Shown: positions 1 through 6,089, numbered from the stretch's first letter. The stretch: DNA of 6,718 nt from an uncultured Eubacteriales bacterium (GCA_902793875.1 CADBFL010000096.1:1-6718), one strand, 5' to 3'. The notes: generated by a model from the letters alone, not told the origin. Translations and numbers: made by a program.

Positions 1-1
1 G

Positions 2-724
2 GGAGTATACTCATCGGAAGGCATGGTGTATCATGCAAAGGACCGCGCAAACGGCGTGGTCTGCGAGCCTTTCAGAACGGAGGACTGGTCGTTCTGGAGC
101 AGCCTTCCCGCTTATGAAAGAGTATTGCCCGCCGACCCGGAAAAACCGGAGGGGAGGGGCTACAGGTCCATCCCGGGCGACATAGACGATCGCGGAAGAA
201 GCCCGCTGGTCTCATACACGGCGCTGAGTCCGAACTGCTCAGACAGGCGCGGCAGATCCATTACCCGGATAACCCCGCATTACGCCGCGGGAAATCCGGA
301 CGTTGAACTCCTCGGGTATCTGTTCGCCGACGGAAAGCGCGAAGCCTCTGCCAACTACGGCATCGGAAGCGACGGCCGGACAGCCATGTATGTTGAGGAA
401 AGCCTGCGGTCGTGGGCTAGCGGGGATCCCGATAACGATGAGCGGGCCGTCACCATAGAATGCGCAAACCTTCAGGACGGATCGCTCACTGATGAGTGCT
501 GGGACTCACTGGTCGCGCTCTGCGCCGATATCTGCATAAGAAACGGCATCGGAGACTGCAGCTATACAGGCGGCACAGACGGAGTGCTCACCATGCACCG
601 CTGGTTCGCGGATACCGAGTGTCCGGGGCCGTGGCTTTCGGAGCAGTTCGAAAGGCTGTCCCGCGAGGTCAATGACGCGATGCGTTCCGCAGCCGCGGAA
701 AATACAGGGGATAATACTGACTGA
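2..724 (+). CDS. N-acetylmuramoyl-L-alanine amidase (Amidase_2/PGRP fold), 5' end outside window
   Basis: This is a peptidoglycan hydrolase predicted to cut the bond between N-acetylmuramic acid and L-alanine of the stem peptide. The frame is open to the left edge. The first ATG, at 23, has a GGAAGG only one base upstream, too close to be a normal ribosome binding site, so the true start is probably outside the window. Numbering from that ATG, the amidase domain covers about residues 61-210. The expected zinc ligands are present: H86 in ITPH, H192 in MHRW and C200 in TECPG. The NYGIGSDGR segment (111-119), W131 and the TIECAN motif (143-148) also match clostridial cell-wall and phage-endolysin amidases. 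Residues 1-60 and anything upstream form an N-terminal extension I do not recognise; no signal peptide can be judged because the start is missing. No holin or phage structural gene is nearby, so a chromosomal wall-remodelling enzyme is at least as likely as a prophage endolysin. The family call is firm; the biological role is not. Confidence 0.85.
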   Translation, partial: GVYSSEGMVYHAKDRANGVVCEPFRTEDWSFWSSLPAYERVLPADPEKPEGRGYRSIPGDIDDRGRSPLVSYTALSPNCSDRRGRSITRITPHYAAGNPDVELLGYLFADGKREASANYGIGSDGRTAMYVEESLRSWASGDPDNDERAVTIECANLQDGSLTDECWDSLVALCADICIRNGIGDCSYTGGTDGVLTMHRWFADTECPGPWLSEQFERLSREVNDAMRSAAAENTGDNTD

Positions 725-748
725 ATAATGCTCATGCAGTCTTCCGCG

Positions 749-757
749 TGTTATACT
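749..757 (+). promoter_or_regulatory. putative extended -10 promoter for the YhhN-like/HD-kinase unit
   Basis: TGTTATACT is an extended -10 element: TG, one base, then TATACT at 752-757. No convincing -35 hexamer lies 16-18 bases upstream, which is usual for extended -10 promoters. An overlapping TATAGT at 757-762 is an alternative -10. Initiation would fall near 764, giving a leader of about 55 bases before the ATG at 819. A perfect small palindrome, GACCG-G-CGGTC (763-773), sits at the expected start point. Confidence 0.4.
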
Positions 758-818
758 ATAGTGACCGGCGGTCTGAAAGGCACGCTGTTCAAAGGATGAT
801 TCGGATAATACTGAAAAG

Positions 819-1514
819 ATGAAAAGAAACGGTCCGGGAGAAAAGAATCTTATAAGAGCGTATGTCATTATCAGCATAGCTCTTCTCGTTCTGATAAAGA
901 CGCTGCAGATCATGCATAAAGGGCGCCTCATCAACTGGAGCATGTACGCGGCCATAACCGTCAATACCGCACTTGCTTTATATTACTATCTGCGCTATGG
1001 CAGAAAACTTGAAGACAAACACGTAAACCTGATAGCCTTCGGGCTGTTTGCGACTTTTGCAGCTGATTTTTTTGCTACGCTGATAGGCCGGAGGATGAGC
1101 ATGACGGCATATCTGTGCGGGGCTGCGTGCTTCTGCATCGTTGAGCTCATCTATGCCGCATATCTCCGCGGCGGAAGGACCTCTGTGATAATGCGAGCGG
1201 TCTTGGTGGCTGCAGGCCTGACAGTGCTCAGCGTCATGGGGGCGCTTAAACCGGACAAGGTTCTTGGGATTACGAATGAGATGCTCATACTGGCGAATGT
1301 CATCGATGCGTGGGCGGCAAGGCGGATAAACCCGCATATATTCTTTAAGATCGGCATAACGCTCTTTCTTGCATGCGATACATCCATCGTCATCAGGTCG
1401 CTTGCGTCCGGGATCATACATGATACAGCTGCATTCGTGGTCTGGATATTCTATGTTCCGGCGCAGATGCTGATCACGCTGGCGTATGTCAACGGCTGCA
1501 GAGAAAGCAGATAG
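819..1514 (+). CDS. eight-helix membrane protein, YhhN/TMEM86 (lysoplasmalogenase-like) family
   Basis: This integral membrane protein of 231 residues has about eight hydrophobic segments, near 11-31, 38-58, 70-90, 96-116, 122-142, 147-165, 174-194 and 205-225. The length and helix count match YhhN/TMEM86 proteins. Two intramembrane aspartates, D83 in FAADFF and D187 in LFLACDTS, sit where that family has its characteristic acidic residues. Family members studied in animals hydrolyse the vinyl-ether bond of lysoplasmalogens; many clostridia make plasmalogens, so a lipid role is plausible, but the substrate here is inference. The ATG at 819 is the only reasonable start: an in-frame TGA lies at 774-776 and no other start codon falls between. 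Its ribosome binding site is poor, because the nearest AAAGGA (791-796) is 22 bases away. The gene is followed after 24 bases by the HD-kinase gene, so the two are probably co-transcribed. Another multi-helix family cannot be excluded, since similarity rests on topology and two short motifs. Confidence 0.6.
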   Translation: MKRNGPGEKNLIRAYVIISIALLVLIKTLQIMHKGRLINWSMYAAITVNTALALYYYLRYGRKLEDKHVNLIAFGLFATFAADFFATLIGRRMSMTAYLCGAACFCIVELIYAAYLRGGRTSVIMRAVLVAAGLTVLSVMGALKPDKVLGITNEMLILANVIDAWAARRINPHIFFKIGITLFLACDTSIVIRSLASGIIHDTAAFVVWIFYVPAQMLITLAYVNGCRESR

Positions 1515-1538
1515 TAATACAGAAAGGCGATAAACATC

Positions 1539-3017
1539 ATGATGAACATACTTGAAGAAGCGATCATATACGCTACGATACTGCACCAGGGAAAGGTCCG
1601 GAAACTCGATGGATCTCCGTACATACTTCATCCGCTCGAAGTGTCGCAGATACTGTCTACCATGACCGATGATGAAGAAGTCATCACTGCCGGCATCCTG
1701 CACGACATCGTCGAAGATACCGACGGAACTCTGGCAGAGATAGAAAAGAGGTTCGGTGAGAGAGTGGCAGAGCTCGTTGCCTCGGAGTCTGAAGAAAAGA
1801 AAAGCGGCAAGGCATCGCGCATGTCATGGAAAAGACGCAAGGAAGAATCGCTTAAAGCCCTTAAAAACAGCAAGGACATGGGAACCAAAATGCTGTGGCT
1901 CGCAGACAAACTCGCGAATATCCGCTCCCTTGCGGGACTTTACTCGGAAAAAGGCGAAGCCGTATGGCAGGAATTCAATGAACCTGACCCTGATGAGCAG
2001 CGCTGGTATTACAGCAGCACTGCCGAGATACTTGAGCTGGAACTCAACAAGACAGCGGCATTCAAAGAGCTTATAAAGCATGTGAATTTCATCTGGCCGG
2101 GAACCTTCGATTCAGAGAAGGCCAGGTTCAGAAAATATAAGGAGGTCTCGATCGAGGGCTGCAAGCTGCTTGCGGCCGGCGCGAAGGGTGAAGTGTACCG
2201 CTACGATGATGAGCTCATAATAAAGGTGTTCAATAACAAGAACACATACCGCGATGTGGAGCAGGAGATCGGCCTCAGCCGCAAGGCCTTCATCATGGGC
2301 ATACCTACGGCGATCTCGTTCGGAATAGTTGCGGTAGGCAACCGGTACGGAGCAATGTACGAGCTGCTCGATTCGGAGACCTTCTCGAGCCTTATCGCAA
2401 GGAATCCTGCCAATGTGGATTACTACGCCTCCCTGTTTGCAGATCTTGCGCGCACCATCCACGGCATACATGTCACCGAAGAGGACGGCTTCCCGGATGC
2501 CACTGCAAGACTCCGCAAATACATTACAGGCGGCATAGGTAAGGAAGATGAGGCCCTGGCTGAAAAATGCATGAAGCTGATCGATACGATCTCTGATTCA
2601 GATACTCTGACTCACGGGGACTTCCATACGAACAACGTCTTCCTGCTGAACGATGAGCCTCTCCTGATAGACCTCGACAGGCTCTCGTCAGGGCATCCGA
2701 TGATCGAGATAAGCGACCTGTATTATTTCTACAATATCCTCGGAGAAGACGATCCTGCTGTTATCGAGGACTTCATGGGCTTCTCGTATGACACGGCGAA
2801 GAAGTTCTTCGAAGTATTTCTCAGAAAATACCTCGGTACCGAAGATAAGAAGAAGCTCGATTCCGTGAAAGAGAAGGCGGCCTTCATCTGCGATGTGCGC
2901 ATGATCAACAAGATCCACAAGAAGAGCGATATCTCCGAAGAGGAAAGGGCGATAATAGACCGCGATCTTGCGAGGATCGCAGAGCTTGCCGGCAGACTGG
3001 ATACGCTGGATTTCTGA
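1539..3017 (+). CDS. HD-domain (alarmone-hydrolase-like) protein fused to APH-like kinase
   Basis: This is a 492-residue, two-domain cytoplasmic protein. Residues 1 to about 185 are a RelA/SpoT-type HD domain of the small-alarmone-hydrolase kind. They carry HQGKVRK (16-22), YILHP (28-32, with H31), LHDIVEDT (54-61, with H55 and D56) and LADKLANIRSL (121-131, with D123), which is the metal-ligand set of (p)ppGpp hydrolases. No synthetase or TGS/ACT region follows. Residues from about 205 to 492 instead form an aminoglycoside-phosphotransferase/choline-kinase-like fold. This has a glycine-containing loop AAGAKGEVY (212-220), candidate ATP-binding K229, catalytic loop THGDFHTNN (358-366, with D361 and N366) and metal-binding LIDLD (376-380). 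It resembles the uncharacterised TIGR02172-type kinases (from memory) rather than known resistance enzymes. AGAAAGG at 1521-1527 serves ATG 1539, or ATG 1542 one codon later. It is probably co-transcribed with the upstream membrane protein gene. Both domains look catalytically intact. The substrates are unknown, and calling it antibiotic resistance would be unsupported. Confidence 0.85.
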   Translation: MMNILEEAIIYATILHQGKVRKLDGSPYILHPLEVSQILSTMTDDEEVITAGILHDIVEDTDGTLAEIEKRFGERVAELVASESEEKKSGKASRMSWKRRKEESLKALKNSKDMGTKMLWLADKLANIRSLAGLYSEKGEAVWQEFNEPDPDEQRWYYSSTAEILELELNKTAAFKELIKHVNFIWPGTFDSEKARFRKYKEVSIEGCKLLAAGAKGEVYRYDDELIIKVFNNKNTYRDVEQEIGLSRKAFIMGIPTAISFGIVAVGNRYGAMYELLDSETFSSLIARNPANVDYYASLFADLARTIHGIHVTEEDGFPDATARLRKYITGGIGKEDEALAEKCMKLIDTISDSDTLTHGDFHTNNVFLLNDEPLLIDLDRLSSGHPMIEISDLYYFYNILGEDDPAVIEDFMGFSYDTAKKFFEVFLRKYLGTEDKKKLDSVKEKAAFICDVRMINKIHKKSDISEEERAIIDRDLARIAELAGRLDTLDF

Positions 3018-3050
3018 ATGACGGCAGTTTCCTGAATGATGGATGAATAA

Positions 3051-3084
3051 TTGACTTAAATAATCACGGCAAATCTGTTATCAT
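3051..3084 (+). promoter_or_regulatory. putative promoter for the DUF1269-type gene
   Basis: An extended -10, TGTTATCAT, lies at 3076-3084. Upstream is a near-consensus -35, TTGACT (3051-3056), but the 22-base spacer is too long for it to pair well. A weaker TTAAAT at 3056-3061 gives a 17-base spacer. Initiation near 3091 would leave a leader of about 57 bases. No intrinsic terminator separates this region from the HD-kinase gene, so read-through from upstream may add to expression. Confidence 0.4.
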
Positions 3085-3130
3085 ATAAACGTTCATGATA
3101 CGGCTTCAGGCCGGAATAAAAACCATATAT

Positions 3131-3138
3131 GGAAAGGA
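3131..3138 (+). promoter_or_regulatory. strong ribosome binding site of the DUF1269-type gene
   Basis: GGAAAGGA ends nine bases before the ATG at 3148. It fixes that start and fits the strong codon bias of the gene it serves. Confidence 0.6.
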
Positions 3139-3147
3139 ACTCAAAAC

Positions 3148-3765
3148 ATGGAAAAGAAAGATTTTGAAAAGAATGTAGTAGTAGCTGTATTCAAGGTCGA
3201 GAGCGAAGGATATCAGGCTCTTTCGGAGCTCAGACAGGCTGCAGAAGGCGAGACATATCTCGTAAGCGCAGCAGCCCTCGTCAAAAAGACAGGCAGCGCC
3301 TGCTTCTACCTCGACGGATTCGATACAGGAGCGCATACGGCGAATGACGCTGCCATCGGCGGCCTTATCGGAATGACAGTAGGTCTCCTTGCAGGCCCTC
3401 TCGGCGTACTCCTCGGAGGAAGCTACGGAGCGCTCGTCGGAGCTACAGTCGATGCCGGTGATGCTGTATTCGGCGCTTCGATGCTCGACCAGATGGCTGA
3501 CAAGCTCGATGACGGCATGGTCGCTCTCATCGCTCTCGCAGCTGAAGAGACGCCTGCAGTGCTCGACGCCAAGCTCGGCGCTTATGATACAGTCATCGCC
3601 CGCTTCGATGCCGATGCTGTCGCTGATGAAGTCGACAAGGCATATGAGAAGCAGGCTGAGATGGCAAGACTCGCAAAGATCGAGGTCCGCGAGAAAGAGA
3701 AAGCTGAATTCGAGGCTCAGATGGAAGAGAACAGCGAGATCCTGAGACACGGATTCTCGAAGTAG
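3148..3765 (+). CDS. DUF1269-like protein with glycine-rich hydrophobic core
   Basis: This 205-residue protein has unknown molecular function. An N-terminal alpha/beta stretch (residues 8-48, starting VVVAVFKVES) is followed by a glycine-rich hydrophobic hairpin at 68-102 containing the repeated pattern GGLIG, GPLG, GGSYGALVG. A second alpha/beta stretch with ALIALAAEETP (126-136) comes next, then a charged, probably coiled-coil tail (157-198). This order matches DUF1269 membrane-associated proteins, often described as stress-related. Codon use is sharply biased: all six isoleucines are ATC and almost all leucines are CTC, whereas neighbouring genes use ATA freely. With the good ribosome binding site, this suggests high expression. 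It is flanked by its own putative promoter and a terminator, so it is probably monocistronic. The glycine-rich segment could insert in or lie on the membrane; no signal peptide is present. The family call is fairly good, and the role cannot be read from the sequence. Confidence 0.7.
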   Translation: MEKKDFEKNVVVAVFKVESEGYQALSELRQAAEGETYLVSAAALVKKTGSACFYLDGFDTGAHTANDAAIGGLIGMTVGLLAGPLGVLLGGSYGALVGATVDAGDAVFGASMLDQMADKLDDGMVALIALAAEETPAVLDAKLGAYDTVIARFDADAVADEVDKAYEKQAEMARLAKIEVREKEKAEFEAQMEENSEILRHGFSK

Positions 3766-3787
3766 GATATCTTCTGACACTTCACTT

Positions 3788-3820
3788 CACAGCCTCCGGC
3801 TCTGCCGGGGGCTGTGTTTT
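3788..3820 (+). terminator. intrinsic terminator after the DUF1269-like gene
   Basis: The 13-bp stem CACAGCCTCCGGC / GCCGGGGGCTGTG has one G-U wobble and a TCT loop (3801-3803), followed by TTTT (3817-3820). The T-tract is short but the stem is very GC-rich. It starts 22 bases after the stop codon. Confidence 0.85.
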
Positions 3821-3826
3821 CAGAGG

Positions 3827-3839
3827 CGGTCACTGACCG
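3827..3839 (+). repeat. perfect 13-base palindrome upstream of the VOC gene
   Basis: CGGTCA-C-TGACCG is a perfect dyad just after the terminator and 53 bases before the ATG at 3893. It could be an operator or simply a small hairpin. No convincing -35/-10 pair was seen in 3821-3892, so the promoter of the downstream unit is not identified. Confidence 0.3.
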
Positions 3840-3892
3840 GAAAAGGATCGTAAACGGCAAAAGGATGATAGACAGGGAAGGAGAACAAATCA

Positions 3893-4249
3893 ATGAAGAT
3901 CACGACTTTCAGTCCGCTGGTAGTAACAAACAATATCGATAAAAACGTCAGGCTTTTCGAAGCCCTGGGATTCAAGGCTGCTCACAAGCAGAATCCGGAA
4001 GCGAATATCTACGACTTCACAATGAAGGACGCCGACGGACATCAGATAGATATAGCAAAAGCCAATGTAGAACAGGATCTGACTCTCATAAGGATGAACG
4101 TGTCTGATTTTGACGAGGCTTTTGAGATGCTTCAGGAGCAGGGATTTGTCCTGAAGAGCGGACGCGTGATAGAGACGGAGTCGTCGAGATCGGCGATGGT
4201 CGTATCCCCGACCGGATTCGCTTTTGACCTCTGCCAGCACAAGAAGTAA
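3893..4249 (+). CDS. VOC-family (glyoxalase/bleomycin-resistance fold) protein, single module
   Basis: This 118-residue protein has the beta-alpha-beta-beta-beta pattern of the vicinal oxygen chelate fold. A first strand, TTFSPLVVTN, leads into the NVRLFEALGF helix and turn (18-27). IYDFTMKDADGHQIDI (39-54) follows, then a second half with LTLIRMNVSDFDEAFEMLQ (63-81), and it ends on the typical SPTGFAFDL strand (105-113). One module is half of an active site, so a homodimer is expected. The first-strand histidine or glutamine that usually binds metal is absent (the position reads S/P), and the final-strand glutamate is replaced by D112. A classic metal-dependent glyoxalase activity is therefore doubtful, and a binding or sequestering role is possible. 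AAGGAG at 3878-3883, nine bases upstream, fixes the start. A transporter gene follows after 38 bases with no terminator between, suggesting co-transcription. No substrate can be inferred. Confidence 0.75.
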   Translation: MKITTFSPLVVTNNIDKNVRLFEALGFKAAHKQNPEANIYDFTMKDADGHQIDIAKANVEQDLTLIRMNVSDFDEAFEMLQEQGFVLKSGRVIETESSRSAMVVSPTGFAFDLCQHKK

Positions 4250-4287
4250 GAAAGAAACAGCACAGGGACAAAGGGTAAGGCACCGAC

Positions 4288-5958
4288 ATGAAATGGTTCA
4301 TAAACAAAAGAATAAAGATCAGGCCCGTCGAGACAGCATCGATAAGCGAGTGCCTTGAGTTCATCGAAAAGGAGCTCAGGGCAGCCGGCGTGTCTTCAAG
4401 ACTTACAGTCAGGGCCGAGATCACATGCGAAGAGATGCTGCTCAGGCTCATCGAGAACTCGACGGGCGAGGGGAGCATACGCATCCAGATAAAAAGGACG
4501 CTGGGCGACACCGTCATAAACATAAGCGTAAAGGGCAGGGAATTCGACCTTTACGGCGGCGAAGGAGAGCTTTCGGACGACATCGAGGATGAGGAGGCCC
4601 AGTCCGTCATCAGATCATTTCTGCTGAAGGCGAACGACTCCAATTTCAGGTACAGTCATAAGGACGGGGTAAACAGCGTCCGGGTGATGACCGGCCAGTC
4701 GACGGTCTCGTCCATGAAGCTCACGATGGGAGCTCTGGCTCTCGGGATCGTGTTCGGACTGATACTGAAATTCGTCATGCCCGAAGCGCTGAGCGCAGGT
4801 TTCTGTGATTATCTTCTGACGCCTGTGAGCACGATGTTCATGAATGCTCTGAAGATCGTGATCGCTCCGGTCGTATTCTTCTCGATAGTCACCTGCATAT
4901 CCGGCTTCGGAGACCTGTCAGAACTCGGACGGATCGGAGTCAGGGTCATGGGCATGTACCTGCTGACAACTGTCATCGCCGTCATCATGTCGTTTTTCGT
5001 GACTGTTATGCTGAGCCCGGGCAAATTCGGCGCGGCTCTTGCGATGCACGGGGGCCAGGCGGTCGATATCAATACGAACGTCGACACCTCGCTGCTCAGC
5101 ACGATAATAAACATAGTCCCTTCGAACTTCATACAGCCGTTTCTCGAGTCGAATACTCTGCAGCTCATATTCCTTGCCATGATCACAGGCATCGCTGTGG
5201 GTAAGATAGGCGAATACACGCCGGTGCTGAGCGGGATATTCGATGCGTGCAATTCACTCTTTCTGACGATAACCACGATGATAGCGAAGTTCATCCCTGC
5301 CGCCGTGTTCTGCTCGATATCACTGATGCTCGTCAATCTGGGCGGCTCGTCGTTCCTGTCGATGCTCGGGTACTTCTTCACCAACGTGCTTGAGGTATTC
5401 ATAATGATAGGCATATACGGCCTGCTTGTGATGGCGATGGGCAGGGTGAATCCGTTGATCTTTTTCAGAAAGATCCGTCAGAGCATGCTCACGAGCTTCA
5501 CTCTCTGCTCGAGCTCTGCAGCAATGCCCGAAAACATAAGGACGTGCACGGACAAGCTGGGAGTATCGCCGAAGGTCTGTAATTTTTCGATACCTCTCGG
5601 GGCTACGATAAACATGGACGGCACATGCATAAGTCTGGTCGTGACCGGGCTTTACCTTGCAAAGATGTACGGGGTGAACGTTCCGCCATCCGCTCTGCCG
5701 GCTCTGGGTCTCACTATCATACTTCTGTCGCTCGGATGTCCGGGCGTGCCCGGGGCGGGACTTGTCTGCCTCGGCATAGTGCTTGAACAGCTGGGAGTTC
5801 CTATCTCGGCTATCGGTCTCGTGATAGCTATCGACCCTGTTCTCGACATGTTCGATACGATGTCCAATACCACGGGCGACGTTGCGTGCGCGACCATCGT
5901 CGCGAGCCGGGAGGGTCTGCTGGACAGAAAGATACTCAACGATCCTGAAGCTGTATGA
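4288..5958 (+). CDS. SLC1/DAACS-type cation:solute symporter with extra N-terminal GHKL-like domain
   Basis: This is a sodium- or proton-coupled symporter of the glutamate-transporter fold. From about residue 143 to the end (roughly 415 residues, the usual size) it shows the family's landmarks: a first membrane helix at 143-164, the serine-rich hairpin SSSAAMP (408-414), NMDGT (442-446) in the cation-binding helix, the second hairpin GVPGAG (486-491), and the last helix with LDMFDTMSNTTGD (519-531). Against archaeal GltPh, D520, N527 and D531 correspond to D394, N401 and D405. D523 falls where GltPh has substrate-binding R397, so an ordinary aspartate/glutamate or dicarboxylate substrate is unlikely. 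Residues 1 to about 140 are an additional soluble domain. Its helix ITCEEMLLRLIENS (45-58), strands and GREFDL (83-88) recall HATPase_c_2 (GHKL) domains, but the usual N-box asparagine is missing. TAAGG at 4276-4280 lies seven bases before the ATG. The gene is probably co-transcribed with the VOC gene and ends in a strong terminator. Annotators might name it gltP or dctA, but I withhold a symbol because the substrate is uncertain. Confidence 0.85.
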   Translation: MKWFINKRIKIRPVETASISECLEFIEKELRAAGVSSRLTVRAEITCEEMLLRLIENSTGEGSIRIQIKRTLGDTVINISVKGREFDLYGGEGELSDDIEDEEAQSVIRSFLLKANDSNFRYSHKDGVNSVRVMTGQSTVSSMKLTMGALALGIVFGLILKFVMPEALSAGFCDYLLTPVSTMFMNALKIVIAPVVFFSIVTCISGFGDLSELGRIGVRVMGMYLLTTVIAVIMSFFVTVMLSPGKFGAALAMHGGQAVDINTNVDTSLLSTIINIVPSNFIQPFLESNTLQLIFLAMITGIAVGKIGEYTPVLSGIFDACNSLFLTITTMIAKFIPAAVFCSISLMLVNLGGSSFLSMLGYFFTNVLEVFIMIGIYGLLVMAMGRVNPLIFFRKIRQSMLTSFTLCSSSAAMPENIRTCTDKLGVSPKVCNFSIPLGATINMDGTCISLVVTGLYLAKMYGVNVPPSALPALGLTIILLSLGCPGVPGAGLVCLGIVLEQLGVPISAIGLVIAIDPVLDMFDTMSNTTGDVACATIVASREGLLDRKILNDPEAV

Positions 5959-5990
5959 CAGAGAAAATATCTGACAATGCATTCAGACTG

Positions 5991-6033
5991 AAAGCCCCTA
6001 CGACCGTTCGGCAGGAACGACAGGGGCTTTTTT
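5991..6033 (+). terminator. intrinsic terminator after the symporter gene
   Basis: The outer stem AAAGCCCCT (5991-5999) / AGGGGCTTT (6022-6030) encloses an inner stem CGTTC (6005-6009) / GAACG (6015-6019) with loop GGCAG. A run of six T (6028-6033) follows. The run of A opposite the T-tract could let it work weakly on the other strand as well. Confidence 0.9.
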
Positions 6034-6089
6034 CGTGCATTTTTTACGGTGTTTTCGCCATAACAGTCTCAATTGTTCATTGTAAGTAG

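Noticed and set aside
978..1703. Long open frame on the minus strand opposite the YhhN-like gene and the start of the HD-kinase gene.
   Set aside because: It spans the junction of two well-supported + strand genes and its translation shows no family motifs. It is a shadow of their codon bias.
1756..2076. Overlapping + strand open frame inside the HD-kinase gene.
   Set aside because: The HD-domain frame in the same region has continuous family motifs; the alternative frame is basic and of low complexity.
1539..3017. Reading the HD-kinase protein as an aminoglycoside resistance enzyme.
   Set aside because: Only the general kinase fold and catalytic loop match. The fusion to an alarmone-hydrolase-like domain and the gene's neighbours give no support for antibiotic modification.
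3014..3039. Direct repeat CTGAATGA (3014-3021 and 3032-3039) at the end of the HD-kinase gene.
   Set aside because: The eight-base copies, one including the stop codon, are AT-rich and likely due to chance; they form no terminator or known site.
3101..3113. Small hairpin CGGC-TTCAG-GCCG in the leader of the DUF1269-like gene.
   Set aside because: The stem is only four base pairs with no T-tract or larger fold, too weak to call a riboswitch or attenuator.
3106..3780. 224-residue open frame on the minus strand opposite the DUF1269-like gene.
   Set aside because: It mirrors a strongly codon-biased gene, covers that gene's promoter-side leader, and has no recognisable domain.
3841..3866. Repeated AAAAGGAT (3841-3848 and 3859-3866) before the VOC gene.
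   Set aside because: The copies are short and purine-rich and resemble decoy ribosome-binding sequence. No start codon follows either at suitable spacing in a usable frame.
5320..5982. 220-residue open frame on the minus strand opposite the symporter's C-terminal half.
   Set aside because: The + strand frame carries the SLC1 signature motifs across the whole stretch. The reverse translation is highly charged and featureless.
5955..6089. Possible 44-codon gene starting at an ATG that overlaps the symporter stop codon (ATGA overlap).
   Set aside because: It has no clear ribosome binding site of its own, and its reading frame runs straight through the strong intrinsic terminator at 5991-6033, so it is best explained as a chance open frame.
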